From Io17-Chloro-G2 sp965226825 (GTDB lineage Bacteria > Chloroflexota > Dehalococcoidia > Lucifugimonadales > UBA3495): DNA of 64,000 nucleotides. Positions 54,023-62,710 of the stretch are shown here, in pieces (positions within the stretch are counted from its first letter, which is position 1; every line of letters begins with the position of its first letter). A model generated the notes under the pieces. That model ran no database searches and had not been told where the DNA came from. It saw nothing but the letters and a program-made list of their open reading frames with translations. Both the position numbers and the translations under genes were made by a program. The stretch lies in assembly GCA_965226825.1 (NCBI GenBank), contig CBDDED010000003.1, positions 1,178,001-1,242,000 on the forward strand. Reading direction: 5' to 3'.

Positions 54023-54235
54023 GCACACTTCATGCCACGAGTTCCCCAGCGGCCAGACAGGTATACACACGTAAGCGGTCGCTTTAAGACACGAGCCGCA
54101 GTCGCCAGAGGCTAACTTCGCCAGGTGTAGCCGTGCGCGTGCCTCACGGTAACGCTGTCGCAATTTCTCCGGTTATCAACAACAATGATTCCCACAGTGG
54201 CCGGAGTCTCTCCCTTTTTTGACGCGGGGACCCAT

Positions 54236-55393
54236 TCACCTGGGTTGCCAGGGGCATACCAACGTTCCTCGTCGTTGTTTCGGCGGCCAGACTATCACCT
54301 TGTTTCCACGCTGCCATTGGACCAACACAACGTCTCGGCCCACTTGACGGCCCGAGTCAGAGTCGATTTTAAACCTGCCGTAGAACGTTGAAAAATCCAG
54401 CCGGGAGGCAGTTGTTCTCAACTGAGTTTCGTCCAACGTGCCCGCTTCCTCAACGCACCGTTGGGCCACCAGGCCAGCCGCGTAGGCCTGCACCATGGGG
54501 TAGTCCGGCACCAGGGAGCTTTGGCGGCCCACGGATGCCAGCGCTTCCTCACCGGTTGGGCCAAAGTCAACCTCATAGTCCGCATCCCGCTCCCACTGGC
54601 TCGGGCCCAGAAACCCGTCCACTAGGGGCCCAAGAGCCCGATGAAACTGGTCAATCGGGGATGCGACCACCGCCACTGCTCTAAATGCCTGGGGGTAGCC
54701 CGCCAACAGTTCCGCAATAGCCAGGTCGTTGGCAATTCTCCCGACGACCACGAGGACATCGGGCCGGCGGCTCGCGGCTGCTGCGGCAAGTTCACTAAAG
54801 TCTTTCGTTGCCGCGTCGAACTCCCAGACGAATTCCACGTTGAATCGCAATTCTGTGGCGGACCGCTCCACCCCCGAGGACACCGCTCTGGGGAAAGCGC
54901 CCGGTGTGGCGCGAAGAATGGCAACTGTCCTGGCGCCGGAATCGGCTTCCCGAATCATCGGTAATAGCCCGGCCAAGTAACGACTGGCCGGCGTCAGAAC
55001 GCCGATAATCCCCCGGTATCCTTTCTGGTAAACGTCGTCGGAGGCGCCGCCCTGGTTCCACATCAACCGGTGGCGTTCTTCGGCTACCGCAGCGGCGGCG
55101 GTGGTTAACCCGCTGGAATAGGGGCCAAAGAGGAGGTCTACGCGGTCGCTCGTGAGCAGATGGTTGGTAGCCCGCCGCACACCTTCAACGCGGCTGGCGT
55201 CATCCTGGAAATAGACCTGGACCGGGTATCTTGTTGGGACACCGCCCGGTCCGGTTCCCAGCCGTACGCCGCCTGCCGCGTTAACATCCTGCGCCCAAGA
55301 CTGCAGCCCCGCTAACGCCTGCTTTCCCTGGGTCTGGAACTGACCGGTCAGGGAGACCGGAATCCCGACCCTTATATGGCCTGAGAGCGGCAA
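54236..55393 (-). CDS. ABC-type solute-binding protein, type 1 fold (branched-chain amino-acid/amide-like)
   Basis: 385 residues from a TTG. RVGIPVSLTGQFQTQGKQALAGLQSWAQDVNAAGG opens the type 1 periplasmic-binding fold (ANF_receptor/Peripla_BP_6), followed by DDASRVEGVRRATNHLLTSDRVDLLFGPYSS. No signal peptide is visible, unusual for an importer component; either the real start is upstream or the protein is a cytoplasmic sensor. No permease or ATPase genes adjoin it. The FIST gene lies 46 nt upstream on the same strand. Confidence 0.75.
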   Translation of the reverse strand: MPLSGHIRVGIPVSLTGQFQTQGKQALAGLQSWAQDVNAAGGVRLGTGPGGVPTRYPVQVYFQDDASRVEGVRRATNHLLTSDRVDLLFGPYSSGLTTAAAAVAEERHRLMWNQGGASDDVYQKGYRGIIGVLTPASRYLAGLLPMIREADSGARTVAILRATPGAFPRAVSSGVERSATELRFNVEFVWEFDAATKDFSELAAAAASRRPDVLVVVGRIANDLAIAELLAGYPQAFRAVAVVASPIDQFHRALGPLVDGFLGPSQWERDADYEVDFGPTGEEALASVGRQSSLVPDYPMVQAYAAGLVAQRCVEEAGTLDETQLRTTASRLDFSTFYGRFKIDSDSGRQVGRDVVLVQWQRGNKVIVWPPKQRRGTLVCPWQPR

Positions 55394-55439
55394 TTGGACA
55401 CTTTAGCGCTTTGGGGCTTCAACCGCGCCCCCCTGATTA

Positions 55440-56624
55440 TCAGTCCCTGGCCCGGAAAATGCCGAAGGAACTGGTGTAGCCGTGGAGGAAGGTGGTCCCG
55501 CTTACCGGTCCGATTTCTCCATTGCAGAAAAACCCGCCCAGCGGGACTGATCCCAGCTTGTCCCGGAACAAGTCGGTGTCATGGTTGGGGCGGCCGTACA
55601 GGTACTGACCCCGGCCCAGGCAGGAAAACAGCAATGCACCCTGGGCCTGATTCTCAACGTTTTCCAACGCGTACTGGCCCAAGGCTTCGGTCAGGTCCTC
55701 CGCGGAGGTCTGAGCGTCCCGCAGGTGGAACTGCACAAGCTGACCCTCTTTGAGCATCTCGCCGATTGCCAACACGCCGGTCCGCTCGTCCATGCCAGCC
55801 AGGTTGCGAATCAGGAAATCACCCTGCCTTGGGTTATCGATCAGCTCGTCCATCACGACGCCGAGGAACAGCGATGACCTCATCAACCGGCGGTCCCGGT
55901 CATCGGACATCTGGAACAGGTCCTTCAAGATTTCCACCGGGGGCTGGCCGTCAAGCTCGGCCAACACGTTGCGCTGGCATTTGGTGACCCGCATGGGTTG
56001 ACCTATGGGCCGGCACCCCTGGGCTACCACCGTGTCCACAATGATGTTGCCGTGCAAAGCCACGCCCACGGCCCCAGACCGGTAAACCTGGTCAGCCAGG
56101 AACAGGGCGTTCTCACCCTGCTGCTGGGCGCCGCTGGCCAAGCCGCCGATCTTGGCCGCTCCGCCAAAGGCGTAGTCCAAGCCCATCAACAGGTTGGGCA
56201 CCGGGAAGGAGAAAGGGTCGGCCAGCATGACAAAATGAGGGTTCTGCTCGGGCGACACGCCCACCAGGTCTTGCCAGGCGTCCGGCGCGGCATCCAGGTC
56301 CGGCAGAGTATCGGATTCCAGATGGAATCCAACGATATCGACTCCCGGCATTTCGGCTGCGGTTATAGACAACGCCGGACGCTGTTCCACCTCCAGTCCG
56401 TTGCCGATAATCCCACCGCCGGAGCAACCCAGGACGGTCGTATGCCCAAGTCGCCGTTGCACCAGGTCGACCAATTGGCCATACTCGGCTTGGTAATGCG
56501 GCGCGGCAAAAACAACCGACAAGTCCGGCTGCACGTTGCCCATTTGCGCTTGGATCTCGGAGCCGCATTCGTCGATTGCCTGTTCCAGTGACGTGTGTTC
56601 AGAGATGGCCGATGCCCATTTCAT
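55440..56624 (-). CDS. FIST-domain protein
   Basis: 394 residues from ATG 56624. FIST_N (GCSGGGIIGNGLEVEQRPALSITAAE, GVDIVGFHLESD) and FIST_C (LFLGVVMDELIDNPRQGDFLIRNL, GALLFSCLGRGQYLYG, PLGGFFCNGEIGPVSGTTFLHGYTS) are both complete. FIST domains are thought to sense small ligands, perhaps amino acids, and often pair with signalling modules. Here no output domain is fused; the type 1 binding protein downstream is the only neighbour. Confidence 0.85.
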   Translation of the reverse strand: MKWASAISEHTSLEQAIDECGSEIQAQMGNVQPDLSVVFAAPHYQAEYGQLVDLVQRRLGHTTVLGCSGGGIIGNGLEVEQRPALSITAAEMPGVDIVGFHLESDTLPDLDAAPDAWQDLVGVSPEQNPHFVMLADPFSFPVPNLLMGLDYAFGGAAKIGGLASGAQQQGENALFLADQVYRSGAVGVALHGNIIVDTVVAQGCRPIGQPMRVTKCQRNVLAELDGQPPVEILKDLFQMSDDRDRRLMRSSLFLGVVMDELIDNPRQGDFLIRNLAGMDERTGVLAIGEMLKEGQLVQFHLRDAQTSAEDLTEALGQYALENVENQAQGALLFSCLGRGQYLYGRPNHDTDLFRDKLGSVPLGGFFCNGEIGPVSGTTFLHGYTSSFGIFRARD

Positions 56625-56979
56625 ATCAATAACCCCGGTTCCAGCGTTCGATTCCAGCGTTCCTGAGCGTTGCAAGTATACCAAGCAAACAGTGGGCTTG
56701 AGAATACGGGCCAAAGGTCGCCAGCCCGCCTCCAAACCACTCCGAAATATGGTCGGAGGCCGCGTCGCGGCAACTCGGTGTAGCTTGACATGGAATTGGG
56801 CCGTTACTACAATTCGGGGCGATGCCGAACCTGTTGTTCCTTCCCCTACGCCTTGCCATAAAACGACGCCATTGTTCATAAGTGAGCCAGACATCGTAAT
56901 CAAACAGGGTTGCATTTGAAACCAGCCGCCGCGCCACCAGTCTTAGCTGCGCGTACACGGCCCTCTTCAGTCCAGGGAC
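56625..56979. other. divergent intergenic region
   Basis: About 355 nt between the FIST gene and the YvcK gene. No coding frame, RNA or repeat of note recognised. Confidence 0.4.
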
Positions 56980-58335
56980 ATGGCTAGTTTTTTCGACCTC
57001 CTGGCGAAACGCCGCATCGGCCGCGCTATCCTGATCTTCCTCGTGCCCGGCATTTCATTGAAGCGGTGGATAGCGCTCGAGGTGTTGGGCGCCCTCGCAA
57101 TCTGCATCGGTATCCTCTTCATAACCCAGGTCTCCATATGGACGGGGGTCACCGCCCTGGCCGGGATTGTGAGCCTCCAGGGCGAGCCTTCCTGGGTCCG
57201 CAGCGCCGTTTTTATTGCCGCCGGCACGCTGGTCGTCCTCGCCGCCTCCCTACGCCTGGCCAGGTCGCTGACCACTATCTCCCTCAGGAGGCGGAATTCC
57301 CGCTTGTTCGACTCCCTGTACATCGAGCGGGTCTTGGCCGCCGGGCCCAGGGTGGTCGTGATTGGCGGCGGCAGCGGGTTGCCGAACCTGCTGCGGGGCC
57401 TGAAAAACATGACGTCAAACATCACTGCGGTGGTGACCGTGGCCGATGATGGGGGAAGCTCGGGAAGGCTGCGGTCCGAGTTGGGGATCCTGCCTCCAGG
57501 GGATATTCGCAACTGCCTGGTGGCCCTCGCCGATTCCGAAGATGTCATGCAGCGGTTGATGGACTATCGATTCTCCTCCAACGGCCAGTTGGACGGCCAC
57601 AGCTTTGGCAACATCCTCATCGCCGCTCTGGCCGGGATTGCCGGCGATTTCTCCGACGGCGTGGTTATGGCCGGGGAACTGTTGGCCATTCGCGGGCAGG
57701 TGATTCCATCCACCGCCGTGGACGTGACCCTGACGGCCCGCACCGCATCGGGCCAAAACCTGGTTGGCGAATCAACAATCGGGGCGGCGAAAGACCCTCT
57801 CCGGTCCCTGGCTTTGGAACCACCCGGAGCGGCCGCTCACCCCGGCGCCAAGAAGGCCATCGAAGAGGCTGACTTGATAATTCTGGGGCCCGGAAGCCTG
57901 TTCACCAGCATTGTTCCCAACCTTCTGGTGACCGAAATTGCCGAGGCAATCACACAGGCCGGGGCGGTCAAGATGCACGTGTGCAACGTCGCCGGCGAGC
58001 CGGGACAGACCATGGGGTACTCGGCGCTGGACCACCTCAATGTCCTCCGGCATTTCCTGGGACCGACGACGGTGGGCATTGTGCTGGCAAACAGTAACCT
58101 CCTGAATGGTTCCGCCCCGGAATCGGTCGAATTGCCCGAATCCGTTCAACTGGTAGAAGTGCCTAACCATTGGCCGGATTCATCCATCTGCGTGCAGGCC
58201 GACATCATAGACACCGCAAATCCCACAAGGCACGACCCCGATAAACTGGCAACCACGGTTGTAGAAACCTACCACCGGCACCGGGGCCGCCGCCGCCGCC
58301 TACCCCCCCTCTGGCGAATGTCCCGCGGCTACTAG
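56980..58335 (+). CDS. yvcK: YvcK/CofD-like gluconeogenesis-factor family protein
   Basis: 451 residues. Two or three N-terminal membrane segments (about 12-110), then the CofD-like domain: VVVIGGGSGLPNLLRGLKNM, AVVTVADDGGSSGRLRSELGILPPGDIRNC, LDGHSFGNILIAAL and a C-terminal GKVKMHVCNVAGEPGQT-type block. YvcK proteins bind UDP-sugars and influence cell-wall synthesis and carbon metabolism. The membrane extension occurs in several phyla including Chloroflexota. Confidence 0.88.
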   Translation: MASFFDLLAKRRIGRAILIFLVPGISLKRWIALEVLGALAICIGILFITQVSIWTGVTALAGIVSLQGEPSWVRSAVFIAAGTLVVLAASLRLARSLTTISLRRRNSRLFDSLYIERVLAAGPRVVVIGGGSGLPNLLRGLKNMTSNITAVVTVADDGGSSGRLRSELGILPPGDIRNCLVALADSEDVMQRLMDYRFSSNGQLDGHSFGNILIAALAGIAGDFSDGVVMAGELLAIRGQVIPSTAVDVTLTARTASGQNLVGESTIGAAKDPLRSLALEPPGAAAHPGAKKAIEEADLIILGPGSLFTSIVPNLLVTEIAEAITQAGAVKMHVCNVAGEPGQTMGYSALDHLNVLRHFLGPTTVGIVLANSNLLNGSAPESVELPESVQLVEVPNHWPDSSICVQADIIDTANPTRHDPDKLATTVVETYHRHRGRRRRLPPLWRMSRGY

Positions 58336-58408
58336 ACCTGCGGCCAGGGGGCTTTTTAAGCAGACTCTGAATCTTCCTGGGGGTGATGGTCTCCGCAGAG
58401 CTCACGAT

Positions 58409-58678
58409 GTGCAGTTCAATACCTGCCAGTATCCACCGGGAGGCCTAATGGATTGCTACGTATACGAGACCATGGTTCACGAGGCAGGGCACACACTGGG
58501 GCCGTCCGTCTTCACTTTGGTATATCAGGTTATTCCGCAAGGGCGATGCGTGGCGTCTCATCCAACCATTGGAGACTCAGTTATGAATTATTGGAATTAC
58601 ACGGCCATAGAACCTGACTGCTCTCCGCACCCCTTTGACATAATGGCCCTCCACGCCCTGTACCGGGCGGTCCCTTGA
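58409..58678 (+). pseudogene. metallopeptidase C-terminal fragment, copy 1
   Basis: 89 residues from a GTG. The zinc motif HEAGHTLG is present (residues 24-31), followed by HPTIGDSVMNYW and EPDCSPHPFDIMALHALY, as at the end of matrixin-like (metzincin-type) peptidases. The catalytic domain's N-terminal half is missing, so this is a truncated gene, although the in-frame sequence extends a little upstream. It overlaps the TolB-like start (TGATG at 58676). A second copy is at 61218. Confidence 0.6.
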
Positions 58679-59597
58679 TGAAATTCGGACCGCCCAGCGT
58701 GAAGAAGGTATTTTTTGGGGTAGGGGTACTCTGCTTCGGTCTGCTGATGCTTGCAAGTGATTGCGGGATGTTACCCTACCCCCCCATATCCGCAGGCCTA
58801 GCTCGACATTTGCCCCAGTGGTCGTTGGACGGCTCCAAGATAGTTTTCAATTACGATGCTGCATCCATATACACAGTGGCATCGGATGGGTCGAGCCGGA
58901 CGGTTGTGGCCAAGGGGAAGCCTTACGACGAACCGAAAATCTCACCAAGCATTTCACCCGACGGGTCAAGGGTAGCGTATGCGCATGACGAAGGCCGTTC
59001 CGGCATTCCTCGATGGGAGATAAAGGTCGCGGGCATTGACGGGTCATCCAAGAAAACCCTGGCGAAACATGAGCGCAGCAACCTAAACCCTGCCTGGTCG
59101 CCCGACGGGTCACGCATAGCGTTCGTGCCTGATCGCGCAGAAGGTCATGAGTACAACTTTTACACGATGGCAGCGGACGGGTCCGACGTTCGAATTGTCG
59201 CGCCTTCGGGAACCAGGCCCCCAGTTTGGCTCCCAGATGGCAAGCGAATAGCGATTGGAAGCTTGCTTTATTCGGTCGAACACGGGGAGGAAGTACTGAT
59301 GGCAAACGTTGAGGATAATGCCAGAGTTGAGGTGTGGGCCCCTCTAGCCTGGTTGCCTGATGGTAAGCGGGTAGCCTTTCGTGGACTTGAAAATGATGCT
59401 TTTGCGCTGTATACGGCTAACCCCGACGGTTCTGACTTGACTAAGGTGACGGAATTGACAGACATTTGTTAGTAGCCCGGGAACCCAGGGAGTCCCTGCA
59501 GTGGTCCCCAAACGGCACTCAATTGCTCCTATCCGGCAGCAGAAACAGTGTCATTGTTGTCAATGCCGACGGCTCGGACTTGCGAACATGGCCAAAC

Positions 59598-60750
59598 CTA
59601 AACCAAAGCCAAGGTGGGATGCGCATTTGCCGGGTGTGGTGATTCCGGCAGAGAGTCTCTCAGGAGTGATTCGGCCCTTGATTGCAGGACTGTCCGGCAG
59701 CGCCGTCTCACCTCGTCTTTCCGGCTGGTCAGCCCGGCCAGGAATTTGCCGACCCTCTCCTGCACTGCCTCCCTGCTTCCCAGGCACAGGTTGCCAGTGG
59801 CCTCCTCTCTCGCCCAACCCCAGACAGCCTCATCGGCATTGAAGTCCGGGCTGTACCCCGGCAGATTCACCAGTCGCAACTCCAGACCCGGCGTCCGCAG
59901 GTACTCCCGCACCGCCTCGCCCCTATGCGCCGGCGCGTTGTCCCAGATGACCCTCAGCGGCCCGAAGCGTCTCTGCCGCAACTGGAACAGGAATGCCGCC
60001 GAGGTGCCTGAGTTGCTGTTGCCATCCAGTTCCATCCATTCCACCTCTCCAGTCTCCAAGCACACTGCCGAATAGTAGCTGGCCTTCTCGCCGTAACGCG
60101 GGCTGGTCGAGTCCACCAACGCAGGCTTGCCCTTCAGCACCCACTTGCCCCGCAGTTCGGCGTCCGCCCGGAAGTGAGCCTCGTCGGCGAAGAAAATCTT
60201 GGCCCCTGACCGCCGCGCCTCCTCCGTCAGGGCGGCGTACTCCGCCACGAAAGCCTCCCGCTTGGCCCCATCAGCCTTGAGCAGACGCTTCTTGGGCCGC
60301 TTGAAGGCAAACCCCCCAACCGGTGCAGGTAGTTCAGGCAACCACTGCGGCTCAGGACGATGCCGAACCGCTCCAAGACAAACTGATGAACCACCTTCCA
60401 ATTCCAGTTGGCGAGTTCGATACCGGCCATGGCAGGCAGTTCCTGCACCGCCGCTCTCAACTCCGCTTGCTGCGCCTCGCAGAGGGCGGGGGGGAACCCC
60501 CAGACTGCTCGAAAATCAAGGCGGCAGGCCCGCCCTCGCCAAAGGCGGCGGCCCATCGTCCAATGGTGTGAGGATCCCGTCCCAAGGCTTGCGCCGCACC
60601 CGAAGCTGTCCAGCCTTGGGCCAGCAGCCAGATGGCGTGCCATCTTTCACGCTCCCTGGGTGCCGGCGCCAGAATAAGCCGCCGGTGCAGATCCCTGGCA
60701 TCCATCTGCCATTGTTCGAGAAACCGGTCAATTTGCCTCACACTCACCAC
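59598..60750 (-). pseudogene. IS630-family transposase with two frameshifts
   Basis: The N-terminal HTH (AIWLLAQGWTASGAAQALGRD, HTIGRWAAAFGEGG) breaks at a C7 run near 60490. The middle (LANWNWKVVHQFVLERFGI) breaks again at a G6 run near 60313. The DDE domain then follows with KIFFADEAHFRAD, VIWDNAPAHRGE and GYSPDFNADEAVWGW. Both breaks are -1 shifts. The stop codon is TAG formed from the TA target duplication plus one host base. Confidence 0.75.
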
Positions 60751-60837
60751 TATCCCCTCCCCAACCCCATATAGGGCTAACCCATCTCCTCCGCAAATTT
60801 ATCGCATTACCCTGCGTACTTCACCTTGGCTTCGGTT
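59601..60837 (-). mobile_element. IS630-family insertion sequence (1237 bp) inside the TolB-like gene
   Basis: The ends are AACCAAAGCCAAGGTG at 59601 and, inverted, AACCGAAGCCAAGGTG from 60837. TA is duplicated at 59599-59600 and 60838-60839 in a CTAG target. Excising the element rebuilds the 16-bp palindrome CCAAACC-TA-GGTTTGG and a continuous reading frame (DLRTWPNLGLVHASW). Confidence 0.93.
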
Positions 60838-60906
60838 TAGGTTTGGTCCATGCCTCGTGGTCGCCCGACGGCACGAGAGTCGCCTACTCTTCGTGGGAGC
60901 CTCCTA

Positions 60907-61053
60907 GTATTACAACGACGGTTCGCAATAAAATGATCTTGAGCACATCTCCATGGCTACCTGCTCACGCGCTTGCCAGCCTTGTGGCCTTTCCTCCCGC
61001 GGAGCGATTTCCGACCAAGAACTGGGCAAATTGAGGAAGCGTCGTTGTAATAC
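60907..61053. mobile_element. 147-bp miniature inverted-repeat element (IS630-type MITE)
   Basis: GTATTACAACGACG is present at both ends in inverted orientation, with partial pairing beyond. TA is duplicated at 60905-60906 and 61054-61055 in a CTAG target. No coding capacity. Excision restores the host frame (SWEPPRGRGEKPDK). Confidence 0.88.
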
Positions 61054-61195
61054 TAGGGGTCGCGGCGAAAAGCCTGACAAGAGCGCTGTCCGGATCGTGT
61101 TGGCAACCGCCAACCCCGATTGGTCGGACACGCGCCACTTGGTTATTGAGCGCGAAGGAAAGTTGTACAGGGCAGCTCAGCCCAAGTGAATGACG

Positions 61196-61493
61196 ATCGA
61201 AGCATTCCGGAGCCCGAATGACGTCAAGTTCAACGAATGCGCGCCTACATCTACAGGTGCCAGAGGACTTTTATATCTACAAATTTATGGTTCACGACTC
61301 CGGACACGCCCTTGGGTGGTCCGGATTCTCGTCGGCGGGCTTACTAACCCCGCAAGGCTCTTACGAGATGTCTCATCCAACCATTGATGACTCGGTTATG
61401 AATTATTGGAAATACACGGCCATAGAACCTGATTGCTCTCCACACCCCTTTGACATAATGGCTATCTATGCCCTGTACCGGGCGGTCCCTTGA
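61196..61493 (+). pseudogene. metallopeptidase C-terminal fragment, copy 2
   Basis: Equivalent of the fragment at 58409. The stretch DVKFNEC at about 61217-61237 is in another frame than the rest, so a shift occurs near 61258. The zinc motif reads HDSGHALG: Asp replaces the catalytic Glu, which probably removes peptidase activity. The ending (HPTIDDSVMNYW, EPDCSPHPFDIMAIYALY) matches copy 1. It overlaps the following TolB-like gene as TGATG. Confidence 0.6.
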
Positions 61494-62710
61494 TGAGATT
61501 CGGACCGCCCAGCGTGAACAAGGTAATTATTTGGTTAGGGGCACTCTGCTTCGCGTTACTGATGACTGCAAGTGATTGCGGTTATCCCGGTGATCCACGT
61601 GATTTATCTAGAGGAATTCAACTTCCGCCCCAGTGGTCGTTGGACGGCTCCAAGATAGTGTTCAATCCTGATGGTGCTTCCATATACACGGCTGCATCCG
61701 ATGGGTCGAGCTTGAGGGTTGTGGCCAAGGGGAAGGTTGACGACGAACCGAAAATGATCCCAAGCATTTCACCGGACGGGTCAAGAGTAGCGTATTTGCG
61801 GTTCGTAGACCGTTCCTTTTGGGGGGCAGGCCACCCTCGATGGGAGATAAAGGTCGCGGGCATTGACGGGTCGTCCAAGAAAACCCTGGCGAAACATAAG
61901 AGCAGCAACTCATCCCCTGTTTGGTCGCCCGACGGGTCACGCATCGCCTTCTTATCCGGTCGAAACTATGACGATGGCGGGTCGGGCAATCTCTTTACCA
62001 TGGCACCGGACGGCTCTGATGTGAAACTCGTTAGTCCATTGGTGAACGTGTTGGCTCACCCTCCGGCATGGTCTCCCGATGGGAGCCGCCTGGCTTTCGT
62101 AAGTTGGCTGGATGAAACCAGGGCTAATTTCCCTCTCTACGCCTACGTTGTAGGAGCCGACGGATCTGGTCTCACCAGGATAGGACCGTCGCAGACCCGC
62201 CCTACCTGGTCACCCGATGGCCGGCACATCGCGTTCATATGGTCGAAGGACCGTGGCTGGGCGATGTGTACGGCCAAGGCCGACGGTTCTGAATTGGCCA
62301 AGGTGATGGACATTGAGTACCATCCTTCTCGCTACGACCCGCACCTGTATCTGGAGTGGTCCCCGGACGGCACTCAATTGCTCCTATCCGGTGGCGGGAC
62401 CAAGGTCTCCGTCGTCAATGTCGACGGCTCGGACTTACGAATGTGGGAACATCTAGGTGTGATCTACGCCTCGTGGTCGCCCGACGGCACCAGGGTCGCC
62501 TACTTGCCGTGGGACCCCCTATGGGTCGCCACGAAAAGCCTGACAAGAGCGCTGTCCGGATCGTGTTGGCAACCGCCAATCCCGATTGGTCAGACACGAG
62601 AGCCGTGGTCATTGAGCGCGAAGGGGAGCCGCCTAGGGCTGCTCAGCCCAAGTGAAAGAGAATCGAAGCCGGGAAGATTGGAATGCCAACGCAAGAGCCT
62701 GTCCTTTTGA
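61493..62710 (+). CDS. TolB-like beta-propeller protein, copy 2, with shifted C-terminus
   Basis: About 405 residues. Signal-like N-terminus with a hydrophobic stretch and Cys (LLMTASDCG). At least seven PD40-type repeats (PQWSLDGSKIVFN, SISPDGSRVAYLR, PVWSPDGSRIAFLSG, PAWSPDGSRLAFV, PTWSPDGRHIAFI, LEWSPDGTQLLLSG, ASWSPDGTRVAYL), each ending in an AGADGS-like linker. Compared with copy 1, one base is missing near 62518, so the last ~60 residues are out of the ancestral frame, which continues as GRHEKPDKSAVRIVLATAN to 62655. It may still fold. Role unknown, probably extracytoplasmic. Confidence 0.7.
   Translation: MRFGPPSVNKVIIWLGALCFALLMTASDCGYPGDPRDLSRGIQLPPQWSLDGSKIVFNPDGASIYTAASDGSSLRVVAKGKVDDEPKMIPSISPDGSRVAYLRFVDRSFWGAGHPRWEIKVAGIDGSSKKTLAKHKSSNSSPVWSPDGSRIAFLSGRNYDDGGSGNLFTMAPDGSDVKLVSPLVNVLAHPPAWSPDGSRLAFVSWLDETRANFPLYAYVVGADGSGLTRIGPSQTRPTWSPDGRHIAFIWSKDRGWAMCTAKADGSELAKVMDIEYHPSRYDPHLYLEWSPDGTQLLLSGGGTKVSVVNVDGSDLRMWEHLGVIYASWSPDGTRVAYLPWDPLWVATKSLTRALSGSCWQPPIPIGQTREPWSLSAKGSRLGLLSPSERESKPGRLECQRKSLSF

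Larger units (their letters stand above)
58678..61189 (+). pseudogene. TolB-like beta-propeller lipoprotein gene, copy 1, disrupted
   Basis: The first segment (58678-59472) has a hydrophobic N-terminus ending in a Cys (LLMLASDC), so a secreted or lipid-anchored protein is likely. Repeated PD40 motifs follow (PQWSLDGSKIVFN, SISPDGSRVAYAH, PAWSPDGSRIAF). A one-base shift near 59465 breaks the frame. It resumes as SLQWSPNGTQLLL, is cut at 59600 by an IS630 element, restarts at 60840 (VHASWSPDGTRVAY), and is cut again by a 147-bp element at 60907-61053 before the C-terminus (DKSAVRIVLATANPDWSDTR). Removing both insertions restores the join seen in copy 2. Confidence 0.8.

Noticed and set aside
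54236..55393. The missing Fe-binding protein of the Fe(III) transporter
   Set aside because: It has the type 1 (amino-acid/amide) fold, not the FbpA-type fold, lacks a signal peptide and is 50 kb away.
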